From a virus, in the IMG/VR virus record IMGVR_UViG_3300022916_000011, positions 1 through 64,000 of that record: 64,000 nucleotides of DNA. One strand, 5' to 3'. Made by a program: the position numbers and the translations under genes. The notes under the pieces are model-generated. The model was given only the letters and a program-made list of their open reading frames with translations. It did no database searches and was not told the DNA's origin. Below are positions 1 through 8,259 of this stretch, piece after piece. How positions within the stretch are numbered: the first letter of the stretch is position 1; each line of letters opens with the position of its first letter.

Positions 1-517
1 TTTCCCCACTCAAGTTTTGCGTATCAGATGAGAATTCAACCTTGGCTAACCATCCATAATGACATCTTTTGTACCTGATCATTTGCTGGTCCGCATGGTA
101 GATTGAACAGAATTCTTTTTTCGCCTTTTTCATACTAACGAATGCTCCTTTATCAAGAGAGCATTGGTGATGCCTGTAAGGTTCGATTTCATCCAGACGT
201 TCTTGACTTCCGTTAATACGAAAAGCTAAGTCTACCAATTGATCCGCTTGTTCACTGGTACACCTTAAAGTTCTTATTAATGTTTTCTTGTCCATCAATT
301 TAGCGTGGTAGAAAGCATTATCCTCGGCGTGCATAGGTTCCCCTGTCTTAGAATTAGACAGGTGCATTCTTTCTATGGCTAGAAATCTCTTGTCGAGATC
401 AGCTATTTTATCTCCAACTGCGCCAAGTACTCCATTCACATAGCCTGTGAGAGAAAAATAATCCCCCTCATCATTGAACTCCGCAGTGAACGTATTTGCT
501 CGAAATACTTTTTTCAT
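1..517 (-). CDS. Hypothetical phage protein, C-terminus cut by window edge
   Basis: An open frame of 172 codons runs from ATG at 515-517 off the left edge with no stop. The start is supported by a GAAAGGAAA ribosome site about 5 bases upstream. The visible protein begins MKKVFRANTF and is charged and probably helical, with scattered Cys and His but no motif I recognise. It is the last visible gene of the leftward small-gene block. Function unknown; coding status is well supported. Confidence 0.8.
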   Translation of the reverse strand, partial: MKKVFRANTFTAEFNDEGDYFSLTGYVNGVLGAVGDKIADLDKRFLAIERMHLSNSKTGEPMHAEDNAFYHAKLMDKKTLIRTLRCTSEQADQLVDLAFRINGSQERLDEIEPYRHHQCSLDKGAFVSMKKAKKEFCSIYHADQQMIRYKRCHYGWLAKVEFSSDTQNLSGE

Positions 518-558
518 GTCATTTTCCTTTCTTAATTTAAGGTTATTGCCAACCCATA

Positions 559-732
559 CTATTCTCCATTATACCTGATAAAAGACTCTTTGGTTTTTGC
601 TTGAGAAATGTAAACAAATGGTGGCCAGTGCCCCCACCTTCCCAGTATAAGGCTTCTACATTTACTTTTAGTGGTCCAATCATTCATAATTGAGTATGAA
701 TCAAAGGCATTTTTTGTCCAAACTCTAAACAT
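559..732 (-). CDS. Small hypothetical protein (57 aa)
   Basis: A 57-residue frame with a strong TAAGGAGG ribosome site 5 bases before ATG. It starts MFRVWTKNAF and is rich in aromatic residues (five Trp), for example in GRWGHWPPFVY. No known domain. It lies between two other small leftward genes with 11 bases to the upstream one, so it is probably co-transcribed. Function unknown. Confidence 0.7.
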   Translation of the reverse strand: MFRVWTKNAFDSYSIMNDWTTKSKCRSLILGRWGHWPPFVYISQAKTKESFIRYNGE

Positions 733-743
733 TTTTATCCTCC

Positions 744-941
744 TTAGTATGTTTCTTTATCTGGATTATTTTCCCAATCATCTAATTTTTCAAAGTGAAG
801 AAAGATTGCCGTTTCTTTATCTGGTGCAAATTGCCAAACAAAATCTTCAGCTTCCTCTTGTGCTTTTTTCCAGTCTTCATCTTCTGTGAATGCTTTAACT
901 TTGTCTTCCAATAAGAAATAAGCTGTCATGTATCTTGCCAT
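744..941 (-). CDS. Small acidic hypothetical protein (65 aa)
   Basis: ATG preceded by ATAGGAGGATAAA. The protein is acidic and looks mostly helical (KAQEEAEDFVWQF). It follows the 951-1175 gene by 9 bases, so they are likely co-translated. I recognise no family. Confidence 0.75.
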   Translation of the reverse strand: MARYMTAYFLLEDKVKAFTEDEDWKKAQEEAEDFVWQFAPDKETAIFLHFEKLDDWENNPDKETY

Positions 942-950
942 TTTATCCTC

Positions 951-1175
951 CTATAGTTTTATTACATCAGTAATGGGGTTGGATCTGGTGAACAATTCAC
1001 CTTGAGAAATTTGACAGGCCTCATAAACAGGTCTGCGATAGCCATTAAATCTTTTAGCATCATCAATTGAGGTTTCAATGGAATTTCTAGCGTCTAGGAT
1101 AACAGTAGCCCTATCACCTAATTCAGCTTGAAATTCCCCTTTCTTGTCTACATGTCCATACTCTACGAAACGCAT
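951..1175 (-). CDS. Small hypothetical protein (74 aa)
   Basis: Starts MRFVEYGHVDKKGEF after a TAAGGAGG site. It has mixed alpha/beta composition with no Cys cluster, membrane segment or recognised motif. It sits in a tight run of leftward small genes. Function unknown. Confidence 0.75.
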   Translation of the reverse strand: MRFVEYGHVDKKGEFQAELGDRATVILDARNSIETSIDDAKRFNGYRRPVYEACQISQGELFTRSNPITDVIKL

Positions 1176-1185
1176 ATTTTCCTCC

Positions 1186-1461
1186 TTATAGTGTTGCGAA
1201 AAATGCTACCACCCTTTTAATAAGATGGACATTCTTAATACTCTTAAATCTGTGGGATTGTGGTGTTCCTTCAATACGATACCAATTATAAAATAATTTG
1301 TAATAGTATTGGATTTTTTCTCGTTCCTTTTCTGTGAAAGTTTCATTGTATTTTCTACGTTTACTTCCATGGTTTTTCTGCTTCCACATCTCTACAATGA
1401 TGGGGGTCTGTAAATCGTCAAGTTCCTTGTTGCCAAGTTCAATCAGAAATATTGGTTTCAT
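1186..1461 (-). CDS. Small basic hypothetical protein (91 aa)
   Basis: Two ATGs lie near the 5' end. The AGAAAGGAG site directly abuts the one at 1467, so the ATG at 1461 (MKPIFLIELG), with about 6 bases of spacing, is the better start. The middle of the protein is basic and aromatic (EREKIQYYYKLFYNWYRIEG). A GTAAACTCTAA box and a GGTGGGGG/CCCCCACC hairpin lie upstream, so it appears to open a transcription or processing unit. Function unknown. Confidence 0.75.
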   Translation of the reverse strand: MKPIFLIELGNKELDDLQTPIIVEMWKQKNHGSKRRKYNETFTEKEREKIQYYYKLFYNWYRIEGTPQSHRFKSIKNVHLIKRVVAFFATL

Positions 1462-1534
1462 TTTCATCTCCTTTCTTAATTAGAGTTTACCCTTCTTGCC
1501 TCCACTAAACGAAATGCTTAGTGAAAATAAGAAA

Positions 1535-1554
1535 GGTGGGGGAATACCCCCACC
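1535..1554. terminator. GC-rich hairpin after the DUF932 gene
   Basis: Perfect 8-bp stem GGTGGGGG/CCCCCACC with an AATA loop, just 3' (minus strand) of the DUF932 gene. It has no long T tract. It belongs to a family of hairpins between leftward units and could be a weak terminator or an RNA-processing and stabilising structure. Confidence 0.6.
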
Positions 1555-1565
1555 TCTGCTATCTC

Positions 1566-2417
1566 TTAATATTTCCGGAGTAAGTTCATAACCTGATCCG
1601 TTTTGGTCATTCTAACAATTGGAGAATCTAAATCCCGTAAATATTGAGTAGAAGCCATTGCTACATCCCAAAGATTAGGGGGTACATTCCCTTTAGTAGT
1701 TTCATTGAGTGAGTACCCAACACCATCCATGGGCAGAGCCAATACCTCTGGTAATTGTTTTTTACCAAAAGGAAGTTTTTCTTGAATCTCAACCCAATCG
1801 GGTGCGGTAAGCTGGCGTTCAGCCCAATGTTTCCAGATACCAGTTTCATCAGCAAATTCCATCATACCGATCTTCATATTCTCCACCATAGCAGAGATTG
1901 AAAGTCCAAGACCGTGTTTCTTTTTATCAGAAAATGCAGACTTTCCAATGGTCAACCCATTAGTACAGACCAAAACAATAGCACCACCCGTAAAGGATGG
2001 TTCCCACATACCGTCATGTGAACTTTTGATTTTAATATTAGGAGTTACCTGTTGACCTTCACGAATGGTAATGGGAGCACACTCATTGAATTTTAATTCA
2101 AAAATGAATTTATTCCCGTCTTGAAGAAGTTGAATGTTTGCTGTGGGAGTACCGTATTCTTCTAGTTTAGCCATAGCTTTCTCAGCATGCCAGATAATTT
2201 CTTCATACTGAAGAATTTCATATTTGCGGTTGGATACATCTGAAGCTACATATGCCAGATGCTCTTCATCCTTGTAGTCAACGATGATTCCCATTTTGCT
2301 TTCTGCACGATGATGTTGCCTACGCCCATACCAAATAGGTTCTTTTCTTGCATAGGGGAAATCTATTTCGGGGTATTTTTCCCTCACTTCTGCCATAATA
2401 TCGTCTACAAATGCCAT
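1566..2417 (-). CDS. DUF932-family phage/plasmid protein
   Basis: A 283-residue protein. Its central part (about 130-175) has the pattern of DUF932 (phage/plasmid-like TIGR03299 group): a GMWEPSFTGG stretch followed by VLVCTNGL and a conserved hydrophobic and charged region. The family is common on phages and plasmids and its biochemical role is not established. The start is set by GAGAAAGGAG upstream. A textbook promoter (TTGACA-N17-TATAAT, 2453-2481) is immediately upstream, so expression should be strong and early. The family call rests on motif memory, not a search. Confidence 0.75.
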   Translation of the reverse strand: MAFVDDIMAEVREKYPEIDFPYARKEPIWYGRRQHHRAESKMGIIVDYKDEEHLAYVASDVSNRKYEILQYEEIIWHAEKAMAKLEEYGTPTANIQLLQDGNKFIFELKFNECAPITIREGQQVTPNIKIKSSHDGMWEPSFTGGAIVLVCTNGLTIGKSAFSDKKKHGLGLSISAMVENMKIGMMEFADETGIWKHWAERQLTAPDWVEIQEKLPFGKKQLPEVLALPMDGVGYSLNETTKGNVPPNLWDVAMASTQYLRDLDSPIVRMTKTDQVMNLLRKY

Positions 2418-2452
2418 GTTCGTTCTCCTTTCTCAATTTAGGGTTTAACTAC

Positions 2453-2481
2453 ATTATAATTTTTTTTACTGTAAATGTCAA
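2453..2481 (-). promoter_or_regulatory. Consensus sigma70-type promoter
   Basis: On the minus strand TTGACA (2481-2476), a 17-base spacer and TATAAT (2458-2453) match consensus perfectly. The predicted start falls at about 2446, inside the TTAAACCCTAA box found upstream of many genes here. It drives the DUF932 gene and those to its left. Confidence 0.9.
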
Positions 2482-2494
2482 GAGATTAATTCGA

Positions 2495-3268
2495 TTAAAA
2501 GTAGGCACTTTGCCAATCATCTTCTTCATAATCAAATTTACTAAGGTATTTCTCCATTTCGTTCTTCACTTCAATTTTAAAGTCTTTTACTTTGGAGAAG
2601 ATAAATTCTGGTTTATCCTGATTTTTGTAAGATACGTCACACCCCCTTATAATATTTCCTTTACAATTTAAGTAGACTGCTCCTTCACTTATTCTTGTTC
2701 TTTCATAATCGTATTCCTCCAGTTTAAATTTTTCCGGTTTAATTTCTTTCATCCCCCGCCCATCAGCCCTACCTTGATTGATAAGACTGAATCCCTCATC
2801 AATTTTACCAATTGTATTCCTTTTGTGGATGAAATCTTCCATACCACATTCGTACTCAAAATATTCTTCTAGCCTATAAAAGAAGTTCATATTATCATCA
2901 TGGAATTGATCATTGGAAACATCAACGCTGGAGATTTCATTCTCAGAACAGAATTGATACCAGGAGTACAGTATGTCACAAAATGCTCGCCTATATTGCT
3001 TCCCGTTAGTAGCAACGTAAAAGTTACCCACTTCAATATTCTTCCATCTACAGATTCCTAATGTTTCCTCCATAACTTTAATTCCCGATGGTAAGGAAGG
3101 TTCACCCCCTGTAAATGTAATTGAATTGATATAGTCCACTTGAGAAAAAATAGACCCTAAATATTTTCTGTCCATAGTAAGTTTCTGTGGTTCACCACGT
3201 AGGCAATGCGCACATTGCATATTGCAGTGCCTCGTTGTTTCTATTACCAGATTATCCAACTGTAACAT
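2495..3268 (-). CDS. Radical SAM protein
   Basis: A 257-residue protein with a radical SAM cluster motif at C15-x3-C19-x2-C22 (CNMQCAHC), which would bind a 4Fe-4S cluster and S-adenosylmethionine, followed by TFTGGEPSL, the SAM-binding GGE motif. Further cysteines near the C-terminus (NCKGNIIRGCD) might hold a second cluster. The upstream ATG at 3280 is part of the GGAGG ribosome site, so the ATG at 3268 is chosen; it overlaps the preceding gene by 17 bases. Substrate unknown. It does not look like QueE, and a peptide or nucleotide target is equally open. Confidence 0.85.
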   Translation of the reverse strand: MLQLDNLVIETTRHCNMQCAHCLRGEPQKLTMDRKYLGSIFSQVDYINSITFTGGEPSLPSGIKVMEETLGICRWKNIEVGNFYVATNGKQYRRAFCDILYSWYQFCSENEISSVDVSNDQFHDDNMNFFYRLEEYFEYECGMEDFIHKRNTIGKIDEGFSLINQGRADGRGMKEIKPEKFKLEEYDYERTRISEGAVYLNCKGNIIRGCDVSYKNQDKPEFIFSKVKDFKIEVKNEMEKYLSKFDYEEDDWQSAYF

Positions 3269-3554
3269 TTTTACCTCCATTGTCCCAATTTCTATCTAGC
3301 CTATTCAAGAGTTCGTAATACTCATTATAATAAACTTCTTCAGGATCATCACTGTCTGGATAGGTAAATGCTGCAATAGCATTATCTGAATTCATTATTC
3401 CGGGGTTGGGTGCATTCTCCCAACGAAGAATAACGATTTTTTCTCCATCTTTCGTTATCCATTCACCGAGAAGATCACAGAAAAGGTTTCTCCTTGTAAT
3501 CTTCAATCTTTCTTTCCTATCATGTTCTTTCTTCATTTCTAAAAAATCTGGCAT
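3252..3554 (-). CDS. Hypothetical protein (100 aa)
   Basis: Starts MPDFLEMKKEHDRKE after an AAAAGGAG site. The N-terminus is basic and the rest acidic, with a DPEEVYYNEYYELLNRL helix near the end. Its 3' end overlaps the radical SAM gene, implying translational coupling and possibly a shared task. No family recognised. Confidence 0.75.
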   Translation of the reverse strand: MPDFLEMKKEHDRKERLKITRRNLFCDLLGEWITKDGEKIVILRWENAPNPGIMNSDNAIAAFTYPDSDDPEEVYYNEYYELLNRLDRNWDNGGKNVTVG

Positions 3555-3584
3555 AATACACTCCTTTTATTAGGGTTTTAAGTG

Positions 3585-3634
3585 AATTCCAACATATAGT
3601 GGGGGTATAAGTTACCCCCACCTATTTTGGAATT
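3585..3634. terminator. Nested hairpin between leftward units
   Basis: Outer arms AATTCCAA/TTGGAATT (3585-3592/3627-3634) enclose a 9-bp GC-rich stem GTGGGGGTA/TACCCCCAC. This is one of the best examples of the recurrent AT-arm plus GC-core hairpin. It lies just after the DUF2786 gene and before a TTAAAACCCTAA box. It has no T tract, so its role as terminator or processing site is open. Confidence 0.6.
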
Positions 3635-4334
3635 AACCTATTGCTGCCATCTTCTGAGATCCATTAACACCCTTGCTAAGACTGACACGATCGCCAGCAG
3701 CTTGACCTTTAGCCCATACTGACCTGTTTTCAGTAATAACTGGACGATTACCTGTTCTAAGTCTCGGAAAGGTTTTCTTAGTGAATGCTTCCGTAGCTGC
3801 TTTCTTCACAGTTACCAAAGCCAAAGAATCAGAGGTTTTAATCTCCTGTCTTTTCACATACAACATTTCCATTCTGTGAATAATTCTGTTGACCATTGAA
3901 TGAGCAAAGGTATTCCTTATTGATCTACCCATCCCTTGATTTTCAACATCAGTAATTCTACCAACAGTCCTTCTAAGATACTTTGTGAAGTAGATCGTCA
4001 TATCCACATCTGATTTAGTACCCAAAAATGCGAGGTGCCAACCATCTCTTTTGGTATATCGGACGGTTTTAACATCGAAACACTCTCCTATACCATTAGC
4101 TAGAACAGCTTCCCACATAACTCCTCTCATTGTTCTACCTTTAAGATCCATTCTGATCATTGAAGCTGTAACTTCTTCCTCGGTTTGACAATCGCCAAGG
4201 GTTAGAGAGTGTTTTTCCATAAAAAATGCTGCTTTTTCCATTGCCAATGTAGCTTCTGCTTCATTGGGTGAAGTCGCCAGTCTCATCAACTTCTGGATTT
4301 TATCCAAGACTTGATCTCTTGTCATTTCTGCCAT
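3633..4334 (-). CDS. DUF2786 domain protein
   Basis: A 233-residue protein. Residues about 7-45 (KIQKLMRLATSPNEAEA...) match the DUF2786 pattern of a short helical domain found in phage and bacterial proteins of unknown function. The rest is basic and rich in Arg and Lys, which suggests nucleic-acid contact. It precedes the radical SAM pair in transcription order. Family call from recognition only. Confidence 0.75.
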   Translation of the reverse strand: MAEMTRDQVLDKIQKLMRLATSPNEAEATLAMEKAAFFMEKHSLTLGDCQTEEEVTASMIRMDLKGRTMRGVMWEAVLANGIGECFDVKTVRYTKRDGWHLAFLGTKSDVDMTIYFTKYLRRTVGRITDVENQGMGRSIRNTFAHSMVNRIIHRMEMLYVKRQEIKTSDSLALVTVKKAATEAFTKKTFPRLRTGNRPVITENRSVWAKGQAAGDRVSLSKGVNGSQKMAAIG

Positions 4335-4335
4335 T

Positions 4336-4554
4336 TTATTTCTTCCCCCCTACCACTTTAAGATCCGCTCTTTTTTGATCGGGTTCTCTGAGATCCATAT
4401 GAGAGTCCGATATGACACATCTGTAAAGACTTCTCTCCGTCATTACTTGAAATGCTTCAAATGCGGGATCATCGAAATCTAATTCCTCAAATCTAATTTC
4501 ATTAGCGCCTTCTTCTTCACCATTTTTTTCCAATACAACAATGTGATTACCCAT
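4336..4554 (-). CDS. Small acidic hypothetical protein (72 aa)
   Basis: Starts MGNHIVVLEKNGEEEG. The protein is acidic, with an LDFDDPAFEAFQVM segment. It is separated by one base from the DUF2786 start and by three from the gene before, so it is clearly in an operon. No recognised domain. Confidence 0.7.
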   Translation of the reverse strand: MGNHIVVLEKNGEEEGANEIRFEELDFDDPAFEAFQVMTERSLYRCVISDSHMDLREPDQKRADLKVVGGKK

Positions 4555-4557
4555 AAA

Positions 4558-4815
4558 TTATTTCCCTTTCTTAATTTGATTGTATTCACGAATTACATCG
4601 GCCCCACACCAGGGACAATGCTTGATACCGTATATCTCCTTTGAATGGAAGGAAATGTCTGCTAATTTAGCTGTATCATTTTCCACACTAAAATTTTCTC
4701 TTCTGATCCATTCACTCATAATATCGCAACATGGGTGAATTGATTCCAGCATGTCAGCACTTTGACATCTATTGGTTCGCAAAGTGTACGTTAAATGCTC
4801 GTCCAGTTTTCTCAT
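4558..4815 (-). CDS. Small zinc-ribbon-like protein (85 aa)
   Basis: The AGAAAGGAGAGTGAA leader fixes the start at 4815 (MRKLDEHLTYTL) rather than the longer frame. The C-terminal half has HCPWCGADVI, a CPWC knuckle, and an upstream HPCCD that could complete a metal site. Such small zinc proteins are common in phages. Function unknown. Confidence 0.7.
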   Translation of the reverse strand: MRKLDEHLTYTLRTNRCQSADMLESIHPCCDIMSEWIRRENFSVENDTAKLADISFHSKEIYGIKHCPWCGADVIREYNQIKKGK

Positions 4816-4828
4816 TTCACTCTCCTTT

Positions 4829-5143
4829 CTAAGTGTACCGTTCATTAATAAGAGTGTCACAAGCCTTTACCAAAGCATCGTGACCATAACCCTTCAAGGA
4901 TTCAGCGATCAACTTTTTCACCTTGACATCACCTTTACTGGCATCGTAAATTCGATCACCAATGAAGTCCCCCACCGAGGCGGGGTCGTTATAGAATTCA
5001 TCTGCCCGTTTTTCAACTTCCATGTAATCAATCTCATCTTGATAATTATTAGTTTCCATCCTAACGGAACCCTCTGCAAAATCGTAACATGCAGATTGCA
5101 GATCGGAATAAATCTGACTTGCTGCCGCATCTATATCTACCAT
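4829..5143 (-). CDS. Hypothetical protein (104 aa)
   Basis: Start chosen at 5143 (MVDIDAAASQIYSDL) because GGAGGAGAATAAG lies directly before it; a longer in-frame extension lacks a ribosome site. Predicted helical and acidic. It starts two bases after the end of the upstream gene. No family recognised. Confidence 0.7.
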   Translation of the reverse strand: MVDIDAAASQIYSDLQSACYDFAEGSVRMETNNYQDEIDYMEVEKRADEFYNDPASVGDFIGDRIYDASKGDVKVKKLIAESLKGYGHDALVKACDTLINERYT

Positions 5144-5144
5144 C

Positions 5145-5471
5145 TTATTCTCCTCCAAATATTTTTGAGATATTTGCGTATATGTCAGCCTCTTTTCTAA
5201 TATCTGGTGCCGACAGTCTTTCAATGTACGGGTATTGCCATGCGTCACCTAATGGTACATGGATCAATTCTAAAGGTTTCAGTGAAAGGATCATGTAAAC
5301 AGCGTAGCCGTCTGCTGCGGGGAATTGTACCACCTTACCTTTGTATCTCCCCCTACCATTCTCCTTACACCATGCAGTCAGTTTATCCAGATATTCTTTT
5401 TCTTGTTTTTGCCAATCACTTGACCAATCCATATGTGGTGGGTCAAATGGTACTGAGTAAACTTTCCCCAT
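5145..5471 (-). CDS. Hypothetical protein (108 aa)
   Basis: Two in-frame ATGs (5477, 5471). The GAAAGGAG site touches the first, so 5471 (MGKVYSVPFDPPH) is preferred. Rich in Trp, Tyr and Pro with an alpha/beta look. A perfect 17-bp inverted repeat and a TGTAAACCCTAA box lie upstream. Function unknown. Confidence 0.7.
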   Translation of the reverse strand: MGKVYSVPFDPPHMDWSSDWQKQEKEYLDKLTAWCKENGRGRYKGKVVQFPAADGYAVYMILSLKPLELIHVPLGDAWQYPYIERLSAPDIRKEADIYANISKIFGGE

Positions 5472-5496
5472 ACTCATCTCCTTTCGTTAGGGTTTA

Positions 5497-5545
5497 CATT
5501 AATTAATTAAGTGAACGTATATAAGGCCCACTTAATTAATTAATG
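5497..5545. repeat. Perfect 17-bp inverted repeat around a TATATA core
   Basis: Arms 5497-5513 and 5529-5545 (CATTAATTAATTAAGTG and its exact complement) flank a 15-base loop containing TATATA. It abuts the next hairpin (5545-5564). It could be an operator embracing a -10 box, a terminator stem or a processing site. Confidence 0.75.
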
Positions 5546-5564
5546 GGGTATCTCAGGATACCCC
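5545..5564. terminator. Hairpin after the GHKL ATPase gene
   Basis: Stem GGGGTATC/GATACCCC with a TCAG loop, directly 3' of the rIIA-like gene on the minus strand. Same family as the other GC-rich intergenic stems. Confidence 0.6.
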
Positions 5565-5572
5565 ACCCTCCT

Positions 5573-7126
5573 TTACTTTTTGAGCTTAGTAATTTTGTCG
5601 TAAATACGGCCTGACTTCCAAGTGTTTTCTTCTACCGCTTCTCTCTTTGAGGAGTAACTTTCATGATGGTATCCCTCATAGAAATGGGTAACTTCATGAA
5701 TGGCTATCTGTTTGATTTTGAGTCCCAAAATCTTTCTATTTGAAAGACTGTATTTTTCAAAGATTTTATATGGATGTAGCAAGAACACCTTCTTATTTTT
5801 AATGGTTCCAGAAAACTCAAATTCTCCTTGCTCATCTCTGCTCACGATGGTAGAATCTTTCTCCGAAGTGTAACTTGCAAGAGATTCTCCAGTCATGAAA
5901 CCTGTACTGAATCTTCCGTAGATGTGATTGTCCAACAAGACCTGTTTTATAGTCTCAGTCCACATACTAGCAAGAGTCCTTGCTCTCTTGGTGGTCAGAA
6001 ACTTCCTCATTTCAGTAAGATCACCCTTTTCACACTTGGTAAGGAATGACGATTTGTACCCAACGAATTTAAGGAAACTTTCTTTATCACCAAAATCCAT
6101 ATCATCGTCAATTCCCGTTGTTATCCTAGAGGTTGTGAGTTTGGGGTCCAGACCTTGTTGAAGTGCAATCTTAGCCATCATTTTGAGTAATTCAGGTGAG
6201 ACTTTATTCCAATGTACTTCATTAAAAATTTCGTCAACATCTTCCTCTCTAATTTCAGCATCATCTTCACCTGGAACTGTTGCTACAATTTCCACGGTAT
6301 CAGGTTTCAAAGTGGAGACTCTATCTAACATTATTTCTTCCAAGAATTTTTCAGCTTTTCGTTTTGGTTCCCACTTCATACCATCTCTGTTCGATGTAAG
6401 AAATTCCAGAGACTTTTGATTCAGTTCAAGGGTCAGTTTGGCTTCAGCATTCTTCAGCGTCTCTCCGATATACCAGTTATGCATCCAAATACCGTTAATT
6501 CTGACACTGATAGATTCATCCCAACCATTTTCGGTATCCATGTAAAGGTCTCCGACATCAGGTATGGTTTTCAAAAAATTACCTTTAGGGGAGATGGTAT
6601 AAATATTCTTTCCATTAACTTGAATAGAAGTGTCAGTTTCAATTTTCTCCGCTACATCTGTAAATTCCCGCACCAACCAATCAAAGTCTTCCTCTTTCTG
6701 AATTAAGATTGAGACTTTAGTACCTTCCTGAAATTCATCAATCTCTGTAATATCGAAACGATCCCCTGCACCAGTTATCAGGAAGTTGTGCGTGTGAATT
6801 TCATAAGAGATCCAAGAGAAAAATAGAATTTCTTTAGCTTTCCCAAAAGCCCCTGCTGCATCATCACTCTGTTTAAATGAACCCCCCAGGAACAGCAACT
6901 TTTCAGTAATAACGTCCAAATCCATACCGCAACCATCGTCTGTAACAACGATGGTTCTGGATTCTTCATCACTTGTCACTAATATTGTGGTCGCTCCAGC
7001 GTCTATGCTGTTCTGATAGAACTCCCTAGCCAGTGCTTCTCTGAAATTAGAATAGTCATGTTTGGCCATCTTCAGAAAGTATTCGTTTGGAATACCAATT
7101 CGACCATTCTCAACTAACTTTCCCAT
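5573..7126 (-). CDS. GHKL (Hsp90-like) ATPase with C-terminal HEXXH motif, rIIA-like
   Basis: A 517-residue protein. The N-terminus has the Bergerat ATP-binding fold: the N box EFYQNSIDAG (E35, N39, D42), the G1 box DDGCGM (63-68) and a glycine-rich GAFGKAKEI near 95. This resembles T4 rIIA and related phage GHKL proteins. The C-terminus carries HEVTHFYEGYH (H477-H481), the zinc-metallopeptidase HEXXH signature, so the protein may combine an ATPase with a zincin-like domain. The ATG at 7126 is preferred over a TTG because GAAAGGAGTTGAGA precedes it. rIIA-type proteins act at the membrane or nucleoid in exclusion and anti-defence; a role here is inference. Confidence 0.8.
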   Translation of the reverse strand: MGKLVENGRIGIPNEYFLKMAKHDYSNFREALAREFYQNSIDAGATTILVTSDEESRTIVVTDDGCGMDLDVITEKLLFLGGSFKQSDDAAGAFGKAKEILFFSWISYEIHTHNFLITGAGDRFDITEIDEFQEGTKVSILIQKEEDFDWLVREFTDVAEKIETDTSIQVNGKNIYTISPKGNFLKTIPDVGDLYMDTENGWDESISVRINGIWMHNWYIGETLKNAEAKLTLELNQKSLEFLTSNRDGMKWEPKRKAEKFLEEIMLDRVSTLKPDTVEIVATVPGEDDAEIREEDVDEIFNEVHWNKVSPELLKMMAKIALQQGLDPKLTTSRITTGIDDDMDFGDKESFLKFVGYKSSFLTKCEKGDLTEMRKFLTTKRARTLASMWTETIKQVLLDNHIYGRFSTGFMTGESLASYTSEKDSTIVSRDEQGEFEFSGTIKNKKVFLLHPYKIFEKYSLSNRKILGLKIKQIAIHEVTHFYEGYHHESYSSKREAVEENTWKSGRIYDKITKLKK

Positions 7127-7153
7127 TCTCAACTCCTTTCTTAGATTTAAAGG

Positions 7154-7405
7154 TTACTCTGCATCTAACTCCACTTCCAAGTTCATGATTACTCTTTCAA
7201 TCTTTCCTTTCATTTCTACAAGGTAAACGATAAGGTCTTCCGCAGTGTCCCCAAACCCTGCTGTTGTGTTTCTCCTGCAATTCTTGAGTTCGTAGTCCAA
7301 TCTTTGAAATTTATCCAGTAACGAAAAAACACCTGCATCTTCCAGGTGTTCTTGGTTCCAACCCTCACAATCTTGACAGTAAAGTTCTTCTTCATTTCTC
7401 CTCAT
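7154..7405 (-). CDS. Small hypothetical protein (83 aa)
   Basis: Starts MRRNEEELYCQDCEGW after a GAAAGGAG site. An early CQDC pair could bind metal, and the rest looks like a helical hairpin or coiled coil. Directly upstream of the GHKL ATPase gene in the same unit. Function unknown. Confidence 0.7.
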   Translation of the reverse strand: MRRNEEELYCQDCEGWNQEHLEDAGVFSLLDKFQRLDYELKNCRRNTTAGFGDTAEDLIVYLVEMKGKIERVIMNLEVELDAE

Positions 7406-7506
7406 GATACACTCCTTTCAGTATGGGTTCACATTTACTTCCTTAAAAGAGACAGTATCTCCTTTAAGTAAGTGGGGTAGGGGTCTCCCCCCACCCACTC
7501 TAGGTT

Positions 7507-8259
7507 TTAAGCATTGACTGCCATATCCATCTGAGTTTCTTCTTCAACAACTTCCTCAGACGGCTCTTCTACTTTCTCCTCAACTTTAGCTTCACCAGTT
7601 TCCTCAGCTTCAGCTTCGGCCGCTTTTGCAGCGTCACGCTCTGCTTTCCATGCAATGTACGCTTTGGTATCAGAACGTGGCACGATGTTGTCATTGTTGA
7701 CATCCACCACACTGATGATTCCAGTAGCGGTTTCGTCAATCACCCACCCCTGTTTCCTACGACCAGTGAAGTGAGCCACAATGCTCTTTTCGTTCCTGAA
7801 CTGTACGTTAAGTTGCTCAGCCGCACTTGCAGAGGTTTCGAGAAATTCGGCCATGGTAGCACCGACAACCAGAAGTTTATCGAAAGCCAAACACATGGAA
7901 CCAGCTTCAACACCCCCGATATCCTCAATCAGTTCGTTGATGTCTTTGTACTTGCTTTTGACGGCAACCGCTTTACCAGTACGGGGTCCAGTCTCTTTTT
8001 TCGGTTTGGGTGCATTTTTGACCGCTTCCTTCTCTGCTTTCTCAGAAGTAGCCGTTCTGCAAGCTACCAGAGAGGGACAATCTTCACAATCTGGAGAAGC
8101 TACATCGAATGCTCCAAATGCACCGCAATCCTCACTTTCAGGGGTAGCATCAACAACTACTGCCTCATCAAGCATGTCCTGCAATTGGGTTTTCGTCAAT
8201 TTCGTGGTAGTTTCAATTCCCATCTCGGTCAGCGTGTTACGGATTTCTTCTTTAGTCAT
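7507..8259 (-). CDS. Acidic protein with SAP/HeH-like N-terminus and Cys motif
   Basis: A 250-residue protein. Residues 1-32 look like a short SAP or HeH helix-extension-helix nucleic-acid-binding motif (EEIRNTLTEMGI...TKTQLQDML). Residues about 45-68 carry C-x(12)-C-x2-C-x5-C (CGAF...CEDCPSLVAC), a probable zinc or iron site. The C-terminus is a long Glu/Ala/Val-rich acidic tail. A strong promoter (8485-8513) and a leader of about 220 bases precede it. Codon and GC content are higher than neighbours, consistent with high expression. Function unknown. Confidence 0.75.
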   Translation of the reverse strand: MTKEEIRNTLTEMGIETTTKLTKTQLQDMLDEAVVVDATPESEDCGAFGAFDVASPDCEDCPSLVACRTATSEKAEKEAVKNAPKPKKETGPRTGKAVAVKSKYKDINELIEDIGGVEAGSMCLAFDKLLVVGATMAEFLETSASAAEQLNVQFRNEKSIVAHFTGRRKQGWVIDETATGIISVVDVNNDNIVPRSDTKAYIAWKAERDAAKAAEAEAEETGEAKVEEKVEEPSEEVVEEETQMDMAVNA

